Source: Apostichopus parvimensis (Eukaryota; Echinodermata; Holothuroidea; Aspidochirotida; Stichopodidae). From it: a stretch of 24,140 bases of DNA. Of the stretch, positions 16,101 through 24,140 are shown one piece after another. Under the pieces are notes generated by a model, which made no database searches, was not told where the DNA came from, and saw only the letters and a program-made list of their open reading frames with translations. Positions within the stretch are counted from its first letter, which is position 1; each line of letters starts with the position of its first letter. Made by a program: the position numbers and the translations under genes. The stretch is from contig KN884666.1 of NCBI GenBank assembly GCA_000934455.1, positions 7,089-31,228 on the forward strand. The letters run 5' to 3'.

Positions 16101-19100
16101 GTGCTTAAAAAATCTACTGGCTGCTAAAATCAAGTTCTCACTGTTTATGTATAATAGATATAGAAATAAAGCCAATTCTTTGACTGATGCTTGTTAACAG
16201 ACTTACCGTGTGTTTAAATTCTTAACGTGTAGCGGAAGAAATTGTCAGTGCCCTTTCTTTATTTATTTTTTTGACTGGCAAATGGCAAATCCACTGGCAT
16301 TTAGCGAGACAACAGCCAGAATTTTGAGCTCTGTGTTTGTATAGTATAAATCTACCTCTTCTTTTCCTCCTGTTTATTCAAATCCTTAACGACCTTCTTC
16401 AGGCCGTCAGTAATCTTGAGATTGTTCTCTTTGGAAAAGGATTCCAGGCAAAGCTGTTCCCAGAAGGTAGTGTAAAATTTCATATTCTTTTCCCCCTCTC
16501 ATCTAGGACTATGTCAGGTTTGTATTAAACTACATGATAACATCTTGTGTAAAAGTAAGTTGGCCTGTAACCTGTCTGTATTCTGTGCATGTTTTTGTCC
16601 CTTCTGTTACTGTTCCTTGTCATTTAGCCTCTGAAGAAGATCCTGCTAGGATCGAAACGTCAGGCCAACTTACTTTTACACATTCTCCTACACAGGCTCT
16701 CTAGTGGATAAGCAGTTTGCTAGCAGTTTTATTTTATTATGATTACATCTTGTTAAATATTTATTTCCATTTGATAGGAAACCTTCATGATAGAGATGCA
16801 AATGCTTTATATTACGTGCAAGCCTCTCTGGAATGAGGGTTGGTGTGATAACTGCTAAAACCAGAATGTTAATGAATGTGTTTACTGCTCTATATTTGGG
16901 TTACCTTAAAATATGCTATTATAGTATAAGTTTGGTGTAAAAGTAAGAGGGCCTGACGTTTCAGTCCTAGCAGAATGACAAGTTACAGTAAAATAAGGGA
17001 CAAATACACGCACAGAATTCAGACAGGTTAATGAGCAGGGTGAACACAAAAGAGATTGATGTAAGAGGATTAGTAGACAAGGGATGGAGAGAAGAAAGAA
17101 CCAACAAGGGGAAGAGGAGAGGTAGGAGATAAACTGTAGAGGGACAAAGAGAGGATTAAGGGAAGAGGGTTTAGGGTGAACTAGACCAAGACAGAAAAGT
17201 GGGGAGAGGTGAAAGAGAGCTGTTAGAAGAGGTGTGACAGAGGGGTGACAGGGGAAACAATGGGGAAACAAGGGGAAATGGAAGGTGGGGAAGGGAAGAA
17301 AGAAGAAGAGAGGTTAGTCAAGTCCTAGAATGTTGAACCCATTGAATGGTGCGAAGCTTAGTTTTGTTTGAATCTCCAAAAACATTGAAGATGTACAAAG
17401 TTTAAACTAAGATAGAAAAGTAACCATTAAAAATGACACTACAAATATATACATTATTAAATTGCAGGCAAAATATTCCACATTACACTATTGGTTTAAA
17501 TTTGTATTCATGGGCTCAAAATTCATGCTCAGTGCTTGAAAAGGGCAGAAAACCTGAATAGTATACAGATCCATTTTTATCTTTGTCATTCTTTGAACTA
17601 ATTAGCACCCTATGTCACTTTCTCTTCTGCATAAATTAAATTCCTGTATGATACTGTTTCTGTTTGCTAACTTAAAACATTGAGCATGAATGTCTTGTGG
17701 GATACTACTGTACTGTAGAAACTTCTTAAGTTACAGCTTGTTTGATTAGTTCTCACATGTAATGTTTAACAGTGTTGCAACATATCTCAACTATGTACAA
17801 TGTCTTTGTACCAGAGGTTAAAGCAGTAAAACCACAGCCTGTCATACAACATGTAGCAGATTATAACAAATGTTAATAGGAGAACTGCATTACTACCTGT
17901 ATAAGCATTATATATACATATAAAACCTTGGTTAAATAACTTCCATCAGTAGAATCAAAGTCTCGTTGCCATACTGTCTTGATTTCAAGTTGTAACAATT
18001 TCTACTATCTAAAAACTTTAAATACTTGGAATTTCAAATCATTTCATGTCACTTTTTGTGACGGTCTTTTTAAGTCTCACAATGTTTGACAACCTTTGAA
18101 AGCTCACAGATTCATCTCTATCTCCCGCACTTCGGCGAGTCTTTGAAACATGTAGTTTCAGCGGTAATGTACTGCAAAAACAGAAGAAAAAAACATTGAG
18201 TGAAAGTGAAAGTTTTCAGAACACATATCAGCCATTGAATATTTGAAAGGAAAGGTGGATGTATGCCTGAAATGATTTATCTTAAAACGTAAAGTACATA
18301 TATAATCATGTATATATCTACAAAATGCATTGCAAATTAAGATGCAGTAGTGTTGCAGATAGCTCTGTGACACTATACACTAGGATATTTCTCTAATTTG
18401 TATATTATACAAACCAGTGGTGGACTCAGGAATTCTTATACGAGGGGACTGGGCCCAACAAGTAGTTACACTGCAGATGCCACAATTATCACCATCATAG
18501 TGGTGCATCAGGAATATCAATAAAGTAAAAAAAGCCCACATGTATATATCGTACAAACTTTTTCTGCTGTGTACCTTACTTTGATAATCTTGAGTTAATT
18601 TTTAGTGCCCAAAAATCTTGCAAACTGGCCGGGCCTTGGATCCCCCTTGACTCTATCATCCACACCTGTACCTTAAAACACTTTGTCTTTACGAGGTAAA
18701 AGTCTCAGGTGTAACGGTCTACAAAGTTGCATTCTGGGACAAAGTGTGAATGTAGCCTATTTTAACAGGCTAAAACCATCAATTCTTACAGGGTGTGGAT
18801 CACTAGGCCATACAATCTCGCCATACAAAATGCTTTAAGAATGTGGTTTGGGCCCAAAGTTGCAGAAAGTTTCCCTTTTTTTCTCTTAAACACTCACCTT
18901 TAGCCACTGGATAATCCCTTTAAAAGACAATGACATGAGTTGAAGGACACAGCAAACAGTCAGTGAAGTTTGAACACTTTGTTCATCAATATCACATTGA
19001 ATTTTTTAATTGAGCATTAACGTCATTTTCTTACCTTTCTAATTTTTCTCCATAGTTGTCGGTTGCCTGGTGTTTTCTATGTTTATCTCTGCGTTAGTAC

Positions 19101-20573
19101 ATAGGGTTTGTGTTACAACCTGGTGAGTATTTTGTTTCAATAATAACTTACGGTTACACAAATGTGCAGATGGATGGGAGTTTTGTACACGTAAACAGAG
19201 CGTTTTCAGTATTTCACAAGAAAAAAAAAACTTAAAAGATGCACCTCAAAAACTGCTACACTTGAATTACTCCATGATTTTCTGTCAGCTTTTCTTGCCT
19301 GTCTCTTTTAGACAATTTCTCCTTGAAAGTGAAATTCTTTGCCAAAAAGTTTTAAATGTGATATGTTGTACAAATTTTGCAAGGGCAAAGAGTGTTGAGT
19401 GTCGCCCTAGGATACCCTGTTGTACTGTGTATATGAAGTAAATAGAACATATTTTGGTTGAGTATTGGAACTTACAGAAACATTGTATTTAACATTATGA
19501 TTTAAGCCTGCACTAAATAGCGGACTTTATCATTCATTTAGCATTTAAAAGAGCATTCCCTGAGTTTAAACATATTTTTTTTACAAATTGTAAATATCTC
19601 GAAAATAGTTTTAACTATCATAAAGAAACATTTATACAAGCACTCAGATTATATGTCCCTCTTTAAGACTGCGATACATATCAAAAACGTAACATTCTGC
19701 CTAAATTCATGCCTTTAAACAACATATACACAATACAAAAATGAAAGGTGGTTTATTCTAAAAACTTTTAAAACTTTTACGACAACTGATTGAGGACTAT
19801 TCTTTTGTCTAGTAATGATGAAGTTGAATTCTTAAACTGGATAATAATACATGTTGCTATTAATAGGTATTAATGAGCTAGTGAAAGTAGCTTTTCCTGC
19901 TTAGTAATCACAGGGGGGAAGAACAAGAGAGGGTATTCTCAAAGTCATTCACAAACCTACTTCTGTATCCATTATTGGATCAGAAATGAATGGTTTTGGA
20001 TGCATGAATTTAAGTGTTGGATGACATTTTTAACAAGTAACTGAGAGTATAATGAACTTAGCAATGAATGTAAAGCAAAAAAACATGTAACATACTAGAA
20101 AAACTACGATACATATTTTCATGCATGTAAAACAATTTGAGGATCTTGGGAGGATAGGGGGTGGTGACCATATTGTAGTGATGTTGCATAGCTTTTTCCA
20201 TTGTTTTACCAGACAAAATATTCTCTGCTCAAACTGCTCTAGGAGGAAGAGAAGCACAGTTGATTGATAGTCTTTTATTTGAATGACAATTTGTGACAGC
20301 TTGCTATGTTCCTACTCTTTAACGATTAATCACATGAGACACAGTTACAGGTTACTTATTTCTCCCTTATGAATTGTGAACCAGTTAATTGAAAATGTCA
20401 ACTCTTGTGATACAAAATATTAGATCACTGATTAGAATCATTCCCATCTCCTCATTTGTTTTTGTTGTAGCTTCCTGTTCTCAATCCTAGCGCTGTACTA
20501 TCTGAACAAGATCTCACAACGGATATATGCACCTCCTCCAACCGTCCAGATCACTGGCAAGAAGAGGAGATAG
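13120..20573 (+). CDS. KRTCAP2: KRTCAP2 (KCP2): subunit of the STT3A oligosaccharyltransferase complex
   Basis: Exons 2 to 5 are 15185-15339, 16403-16466, 19056-19122 and 20471-20573. With the proposed first exon (13120-13123) the protein has 130 residues, against about 136 in human. It is hydrophobic, with probable membrane spans near residues 6-25, 35-53, 76-91 and 97-110. Diagnostic segments: LASSQWLTILGG, then NLEIVLFGKGFQAKLFPE, then ALVHRVCVTTC and YYLNKIS. The C-terminus ends GKKRR, a KKxx-type ER retrieval signal. Family knowledge: KCP2, with OSTC/DC2, links the STT3A oligosaccharyltransferase to the Sec61 translocon for co-translational N-glycosylation. All introns of the certain exons are GT-AG and phases agree. 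Exons 2 to 5 are near certain; the first exon is inferred. Confidence 0.9.
13124..15184 (+). other. Proposed KRTCAP2 intron 1
   Basis: If the ATGG first exon is right, this is a 2.1-kb intron. Two adjoining plus-strand open frames near 13246-13646 include a cysteine-containing stretch (TCFIPSC, then KDCTVCRTPHALC). I do not recognise it; it might be a transposon-derived fragment, but there is no support beyond the cysteine spacing. Confidence 0.4.
15185..15339 (+). CDS. KRTCAP2: KRTCAP2 coding exon 2
   Basis: Acceptor CTCATTTTCAG|CAGTATCC and donor TTTAACT|GTATCC. It encodes two bases of Ala2 and then 51 residues, from VSSSVSFILSSLL to IFIFSLT. It holds the first two hydrophobic spans and the conserved LASSQWLTILGG turn. 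The next exon follows in phase 0, giving FSLT-AVSNLE, which matches the family's FSLT-AFNNLE arrangement. Confidence 0.93.
15340..16402 (+). other. KRTCAP2 intron 2
   Basis: GT-AG intron of about 1.1 kb with no recognisable gene or repeat. Open frames at 15587-15924 are short and resemble nothing. Confidence 0.8.
16403..16466 (+). CDS. KRTCAP2: KRTCAP2 coding exon 3
   Basis: Acceptor CTTCTTCAG|GCC and donor AGAAG|GTAGTG. It encodes 21 residues (AVSNLE through KLFPE) and one base of the next codon. This is the most conserved stretch of KRTCAP2 proteins (LEN/I-x-V-x-FGKGFQAK-x-FPE), probably a loop between membrane segments. Confidence 0.94.
16534..16753 (+). mobile_element. Short insertion with 15-bp target-site duplication and hammerhead-like motif
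   Basis: ATGATAACATCTTGT (16534-16548) and ATGATTACATCTTGT (16739-16753) match at 14 of 15 positions and flank a 190-bp insert, so they are read as target-site duplications. Inside are perfect 22-bp inverted arms (16546-16567 and 16661-16682) and a motif resembling a hammerhead ribozyme. The tail is T-rich (AGTTTTATTTTATT). It sits in KRTCAP2 intron 3, 80 bp after exon 3. Length and content suggest a truncated or non-autonomous retroelement, possibly Penelope-like, since hammerheads are known in those. Confidence 0.7.
16627..16665 (+). ncRNA. Hammerhead-ribozyme-like motif
   Basis: In order: GCCT (stem I, 5' side), CTGAAGA (matches CUGANGA core), one extra A, GATCC-TGCTA-GGATC (perfect 5-bp stem II hairpin), GAAAC, GTC (cleavage-site triplet), AGGC (pairs with GCCT). 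Stem III would be only the AC/GT pair with no proper loop, as in minimal type I hammerheads that act as dimers. The extra A between core and stem II departs from the consensus and may impair cleavage. Confidence 0.5.
16936..17033 (-). mobile_element. Decayed opposite-strand relative of the hammerhead-like element
   Basis: Read on the minus strand this shows, in the same order as the 16.56-16.68 kb copy: TAACCTGTCTGAATTCTGTG, a GTATTTGTCCCTTATTTTAC block, TTGTCATT, CTGCTAGGACTGAAACGTCA and GGCCCTCTTACTTTTACA. The segment with CTGAAGA and the 5' half of stem II is missing, so it cannot fold as a hammerhead. Its T-rich 3' tail is absent too. Confidence 0.8.
17080..17315. repeat. Long purine tract (polypurine/polypyrimidine)
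   Basis: The plus strand is almost entirely A and G with many GGGGA, GAGAGG and GAAGAAAG words; the minus strand is CT-rich. On the minus strand it lies directly upstream of the decayed element copy, so it may have belonged to that element. The minus-strand open frame here (to 17271) is a low-complexity by-product. Confidence 0.8.
18415..18668. mobile_element. Probable decayed hAT-type MITE
   Basis: It begins CAGTGGTGGACTCAGG and ends GATAGAGTCA-type sequence in reverse (ATCATCCACACCTG). This is reminiscent of hAT termini (CAGTGGCGGA-like), but the ends match only partly and no clear 8-bp duplication remains. GGGGACTGGGCCCAA and GGCCGGGCCTTGG form weak internal inverted blocks. Confidence 0.35.
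19056..19122 (+). CDS. KRTCAP2: KRTCAP2 coding exon 4
   Basis: Acceptor TTCTCCATAG|TTGTCGG and donor CCTG|GTGAGTAT. It encodes VVGCLVFSMFISALVHRVCVTTC, with codons split at both ends, covering the third hydrophobic span and the conserved HRVCVTTC motif. The exon is only 67 nt, in a region otherwise without coding signal. Confidence 0.93.
19123..20470 (+). other. KRTCAP2 intron 4
   Basis: GT-AG intron of about 1.3 kb, AT-rich, nothing else recognised. Confidence 0.85.
20471..20573 (+). CDS. KRTCAP2: KRTCAP2 last coding exon 5
   Basis: Acceptor TTTGTTGTAG|CTTCCTG; stop TAG at 20571-20573. It encodes FLFSILALYYLNKISQRIYA, then a short proline-rich tail and the basic end GKKRR. The fourth hydrophobic span and YYLNKIS are conserved in the family. 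The terminal KKRR fits a KKxx ER retrieval signal. Confidence 0.94.
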
Positions 20574-22043
20574 GTTAACGGTCACAAACTCCAGCGGCAA
20601 ACTCGGTCGAAGTTTCAAGTTGATGCGCTGTTAAATCCTCACGCTTTCTTCTGTCTTTAGCCAATGATTTAAACTGATTTCTTTCTTTTAGTCTTGGTCA
20701 CATAAGACTTTCTCATTCTAGACCCTTATTTCTCCTTACCCTACCAACCCCCTTCCAATTCATTTATGCAACACAGTGCCTTCAATGCAAGACAACAAAA
20801 TTAAACTTTAAGACCGACTTCTCATTTCCCCTCCCTTCCCCCCTTCATCAAGCTTGACGGAAAATGGGTGACCCAATGTAATCTCAATGTAATAATGTTT
20901 ATTAATGAGTTACGTCCAGCTGAGACAAGTTGTTAGGGTAGTATACTTTCATGTCATACTTGAAAACATGTGAACGTTCAGTACGAGCAGTTTGAATACC
21001 CTGCCCGTATCAGATAAAGATTCACGACTGTTCATGCAGCCGCTACTAATGCGTTGAGGCGTAACATGAAAGTACTGGACAGCATATTAGTTACTAAAGC
21101 ATTTACAAAATTTTCCCAACTGGCTGTGATTTATAACACTTCATGAATATGCATTAGATTTCTTCCCAGCAGAAAGAAAACTAACAACTATCCAACTGGA
21201 AAGAGCAATGCTGTATTAGGCTTACAGTAGTGTATACAACATGATAATGTTCCTTTAATACGGAAGCATACTTTGTTGCGTGTTGGGCATGCTATCACTG
21301 TTAAAGCAAATATCCTACACTTATTTGGGATTCAGTCTAGTGGAAACGGGACAACTCCCCAATGCCATTTTTTGTGGCTTGGGAATGTTTCACTTTTGTT
21401 TCTGATAGATCATACTTAAATAATTTCAGGATTATTGTGTTCAGTTTTCTTTCGTTATTATTTCGTGCATAATGTAGCTATCCATCCAGTATCTTGTTTC
21501 TTGGTCATGCTAGTGGGAAAGTATGGTTAAAACTTAAAGCAAATTTTAAACATATTTGTTCCTCTAAGTTAGCTTTCATTTTCCACTCTCCTTCCAAGCT
21601 ATGCTTGTATAATAATACTGTAGAAAAATCGTTTTTTAAATGATTTTGAAATACTTGACACAGAACCCGTTCACATTAAAAAAAAACAATGTTACTCGAT
21701 ATTTATTTTTTCTCCCTTTCTGGTTTCTTGTTTTGTCTTTATTTCTTACAGGCAAAGAGAATATATTTCTTATGCCTTATTCGTCCCAACGGGTTTGGGA
21801 TACAGTATGTGGCACCAATAGTTTAAGCTGCAACTTACATGGGGTTGTAGCTTGTCAGTTTTCATGACCGAACCATGAATCTCTGACACATCCCTGGATA
21901 CCCCCCTTACTCCCCCCCCCCAACATTACCTTTTCATGTGTCAAATATTTCATTCTTTTCATCAAAGACACTCCATTGTATGGTGGTGTACGATAACATC
22001 ACATGCCCGTCTCCTACCCCCTCCTCTCACCATCGTGACCCCC
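20574..22043 (+). other. KRTCAP2 3' UTR and downstream DNA
   Basis: The 3' UTR starts at 20574. An ATTAAA at 20800-20805 is a weak candidate polyadenylation signal, followed by a C/T-rich stretch at about 20820-20850. The nearest AATAAA on this strand that I noted is at 22672, beyond the MITE, so a long 3' UTR is also possible. No other gene seen. Confidence 0.35.
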
Positions 22044-22366
22044 CAGGCGCGTAGCCAAGGGGGGGGGCGAAGGGGGCAGCCGCCCCCCCCTTGAGCATAT
22101 TTTTTTTTTTTTTTTTTTTAATTTTTTTAATGTTTTTATGATATCGCTAGTAATTTCAAAAGAGAAAATGCTAAGATGCAACCTACAAGGCCTGGGAAGT
22201 GCCATTTCCAGCGATCTGAGAGGCTTTTTCAGCCAAAATTTTCTTGTACGCTTTGCGCCAACCATGGTGGCGCTACGCTTAGATAGTATGCAATGCCATA
22301 TCTACGGCTCTGAAAATTTTTCTACATTTTCGCCCCCCCCTTGGCAAATTCCTGGCTACGCGCCTG
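22044..22366. mobile_element. hAT-type MITE with GC-rich terminal inverted repeats
   Basis: The left end CAGGCGCGTAGCCAAGG and the right end, CCTGGCTACGCGCCTG, are inverted repeats. The flanks TGACCCCC (22036-22043) and TGCCCCCC (22367-22374) agree at 7 of 8 positions, as expected for the 8-bp duplications of hAT elements. The subterminal parts are runs of G and C (GGGGGGGGGC, CGCCCCCCCC), followed by a long T tract at about 22101-22137. The 323-bp insert has no transposase, so it is non-autonomous. Confidence 0.8.
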
Positions 22367-22374
22367 TGCCCCCC

Positions 22375-23084
22375 CACTCCAACTTCACCGAATGTGTTAT
22401 ACACATGCAGCTGGACTTACGGACACTGTAGGTGCTGTATTTGTAAGTCAAATTGTAACCTTCAATGAAACTGGCATAAATTTGCACAGTGCATCAATTT
22501 TGTATTCTGGGGCACTCTGACAAATTATTTGATACACTTACCGAAATACTACTATCAAATTTTATCGCATGTCCGCAGTTAGGGAAGTATTTCCTTGCTT
22601 TCACTGGTTGACTTGAGACCTTTTCAAGTATAAATTGATCTCATTTCTGGTGGAATCAGATCAAAGCGTCAAATAAAAGTAAACCACAGAACAAAATTAA
22701 TGATGTCATAACTTTTGACCCACAAAAAACAACGTTTATTCGCTTAGCATCGCCAAGTTGACGTGAACCATCCTACTACCAAGTACTAACAAACCTCAGT
22801 GAATCTTAGAAAGTGGTTCGTTGTATCTGTCGGTGTAGTATATTGTGGCCATTCGAATAGAAGAGCACACACATATATACATATGGTTCTAAATTCTTGG
22901 AATGATATTGCAGTAGGAAGTTAATATCTCAACAATGAGGAAAGACGTGAAAATCAAACGTAGTAATTCAACTTGCTAAAACTAGCTTAAAGTTGAAAAT
23001 ACTGTTTTGTTTAAGAACTTAATATATATATACCAAGACTGATTTCTACGGAGGGCCAAACTAATTATGTATAAGGGTCAATTT
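22375..23084. other. Intergenic, no gene recognised
   Basis: AT-rich single-copy-looking sequence. One AATAAA lies at 22672-22677. Nothing else can be supported. Confidence 0.4.
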
Positions 23085-23340
23085 AATAAAACGTGAAAGT
23101 GTAACTATAACATGAACGTGTGGAACTGAAGAAAATTAAAACTGTGAATTTAAGAAAAAGTGTGAAGTTAAGAGAAGGGTGAAAGTGTGAATTTAAGTTT
23201 ATAATGTGTGAATTTTAAGACCCGATGTTAGAAATAAAGTTTGCAATGGGTGAATTTCAGAACTAATTGGTGAATTTATGAAACACAAAGTGTAGGCCTT
23301 ATTGTGGAGTTAAGACAAATTGAAAACGTAAAATTTTAAG
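23085..23340. repeat. Cytosine-poor degenerate tandem repeat
   Basis: Variants of GTGAATTTAAG (GTGAATTTAAG, GTGAAGTTAAG, GTGAATTTTAAG, GTGAATTTCAG, GTGAATTTATG) recur every 20 to 40 bp on the plus strand. The stretch has very few cytosines. Confidence 0.7.
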
Positions 23341-24140
23341 ATGAAACTGAGTCTAGGTTGGCTCTTCGTGGCTTCCGTAGATTTCAAAAGCAATCTAATA
23401 TCACTGGCTTATCGGTGTTGAGCAATCAGTGCAGGCGTTTCCTTTTTAATGCCTCTTGTTTCAGTCACAGCGTGTGTTAAATCTTACAGCGTGTGTTATC
23501 GCTATCACTTTGTTTTCCATAGTGACTTCACCTGTATCCATAGTGATCGCATGTATGCTTGCTGATCTGTAGGTTCAGTGACCTAACTATCTGTAGCATG
23601 CAGAAACGGTTCGTTGACCTTCATTGTACTAGAGTTTCACTTCTCCATACTGACATAACTTCTGTCCCTTGCAAATTTACTCAATCACGCATGCAATTGA
23701 GTGTTTGAAAGTATCTGATGATATTCAGTGTATTAACGTTGTATAGTCACCGTCAATTCTTTCAAGTTTATCGTAAATTCGGTCATATGTGTCCATATCA
23801 TGACTCAAACTTATTAGTATCCTCCATAGCGAATTCCCTTGCCGCTTCACCGTGAGTTTGCTTGTAACTAAACTGAGATCACTAACATGAATAGGCTCAA
23901 CTTCACTTAGCTTAGGCCTACTACCATAAATACATGTATTTTAGTATATATATATATCTTACTTCCATCAGTGTGCAAAATTGCATAAAATGTTCTATTA
24001 ATCTGACAAATCTGTAATAATTGAATAAACATTTACCACTTTACATAAGCATTTCTGTGGGCGACTTATCTATACACTTTACTGTCGAAATTCCCATGAC
24101 TTTTAAGATAACCTCCCTACCCCACCCCCCCCCCCCCCCC
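23341..24140. other. Terminal non-coding stretch ending in poly-C
   Basis: No gene recognised. A TA microsatellite sits at about 23944-23957. The window ends in an unbroken run of C (24124-24140), possibly a sequencing or assembly edge. Confidence 0.5.

Larger units (their letters stand above)
16467..19055 (+). other. KRTCAP2 intron 3
   Basis: A 2.6-kb GT-AG intron, the most repeat-laden part of the gene. It contains the hammerhead-like insertion, its decayed inverse relative, a purine tract and a probable hAT remnant. The rest is AT-rich without further signal. Confidence 0.8.

Noticed and set aside
16906..17271. 121-residue minus-strand open frame
   Set aside because: It lies in a polypyrimidine tract plus a retroelement remnant; the Pro/Leu/Ser/Cys-rich composition is what such DNA gives in any open frame.
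22014..22431. Open frames on both strands over the MITE
   Set aside because: They are made by G, C and T runs of the element and match no transposase.

Overview
This is nuclear DNA from an animal, most likely an invertebrate. Two conserved genes are split by GT-AG introns of roughly 0.8 to 2.6 kb, and between them lies AT-rich non-coding DNA with satellite-like repeats and small mobile-element remnants. I cannot name the species from sequence alone. The repeat content (GC-rich hAT-type short inverted-repeat element, hammerhead-like retroelement fragment) would fit a marine invertebrate, but that is inference. No bacterial-type operon, CRISPR array, tRNA or rRNA gene was seen.

Left part (541-6376, minus strand): a complete four-exon gene for NUDT12, the ankyrin-repeat Nudix NAD(P)H/NAD-cap pyrophosphatase of peroxisomes and cytosol. 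The four coding exons join in frame to 467 codons plus stop. Ankyrin repeats, the four-cysteine zinc ribbon, the Nudix box, the SQPWPxPS signature and a PTS1-like C-terminus are all intact.

Right part (about 13120-20573, plus strand): KRTCAP2 (KCP2), a small membrane subunit of the STT3A oligosaccharyltransferase of the ER. Exons 2 to 5 are certain. The first coding exon is proposed to hold only ATGG at 13120-13123, giving a 130-residue protein. The two genes point away from each other with about 6.7 kb between their start codons. They share no known pathway, so their adjacency need not mean joint function.

Between and after the genes lie repeats: a four-unit array of about 235 bp (8.9-9.8 kb), a 16-bp GC-rich minisatellite (9.9-10.06 kb), a 36-bp perfect palindrome (11.65 kb), a fold-back element (12.4-12.84 kb), a CA-rich microsatellite (12.9 kb), a hammerhead-ribozyme-like insertion with a 15-bp target-site duplication inside a KRTCAP2 intron (16.5-16.75 kb) with a decayed opposite-strand relative (16.94-17.03 kb), a purine tract (17.08-17.31 kb), a probable decayed hAT remnant (18.4-18.7 kb), a clear hAT-type MITE (22.04-22.37 kb) and a cytosine-poor degenerate repeat (23.09-23.34 kb). 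No new multi-gene system is visible. The most unusual item is the hammerhead-like insertion.
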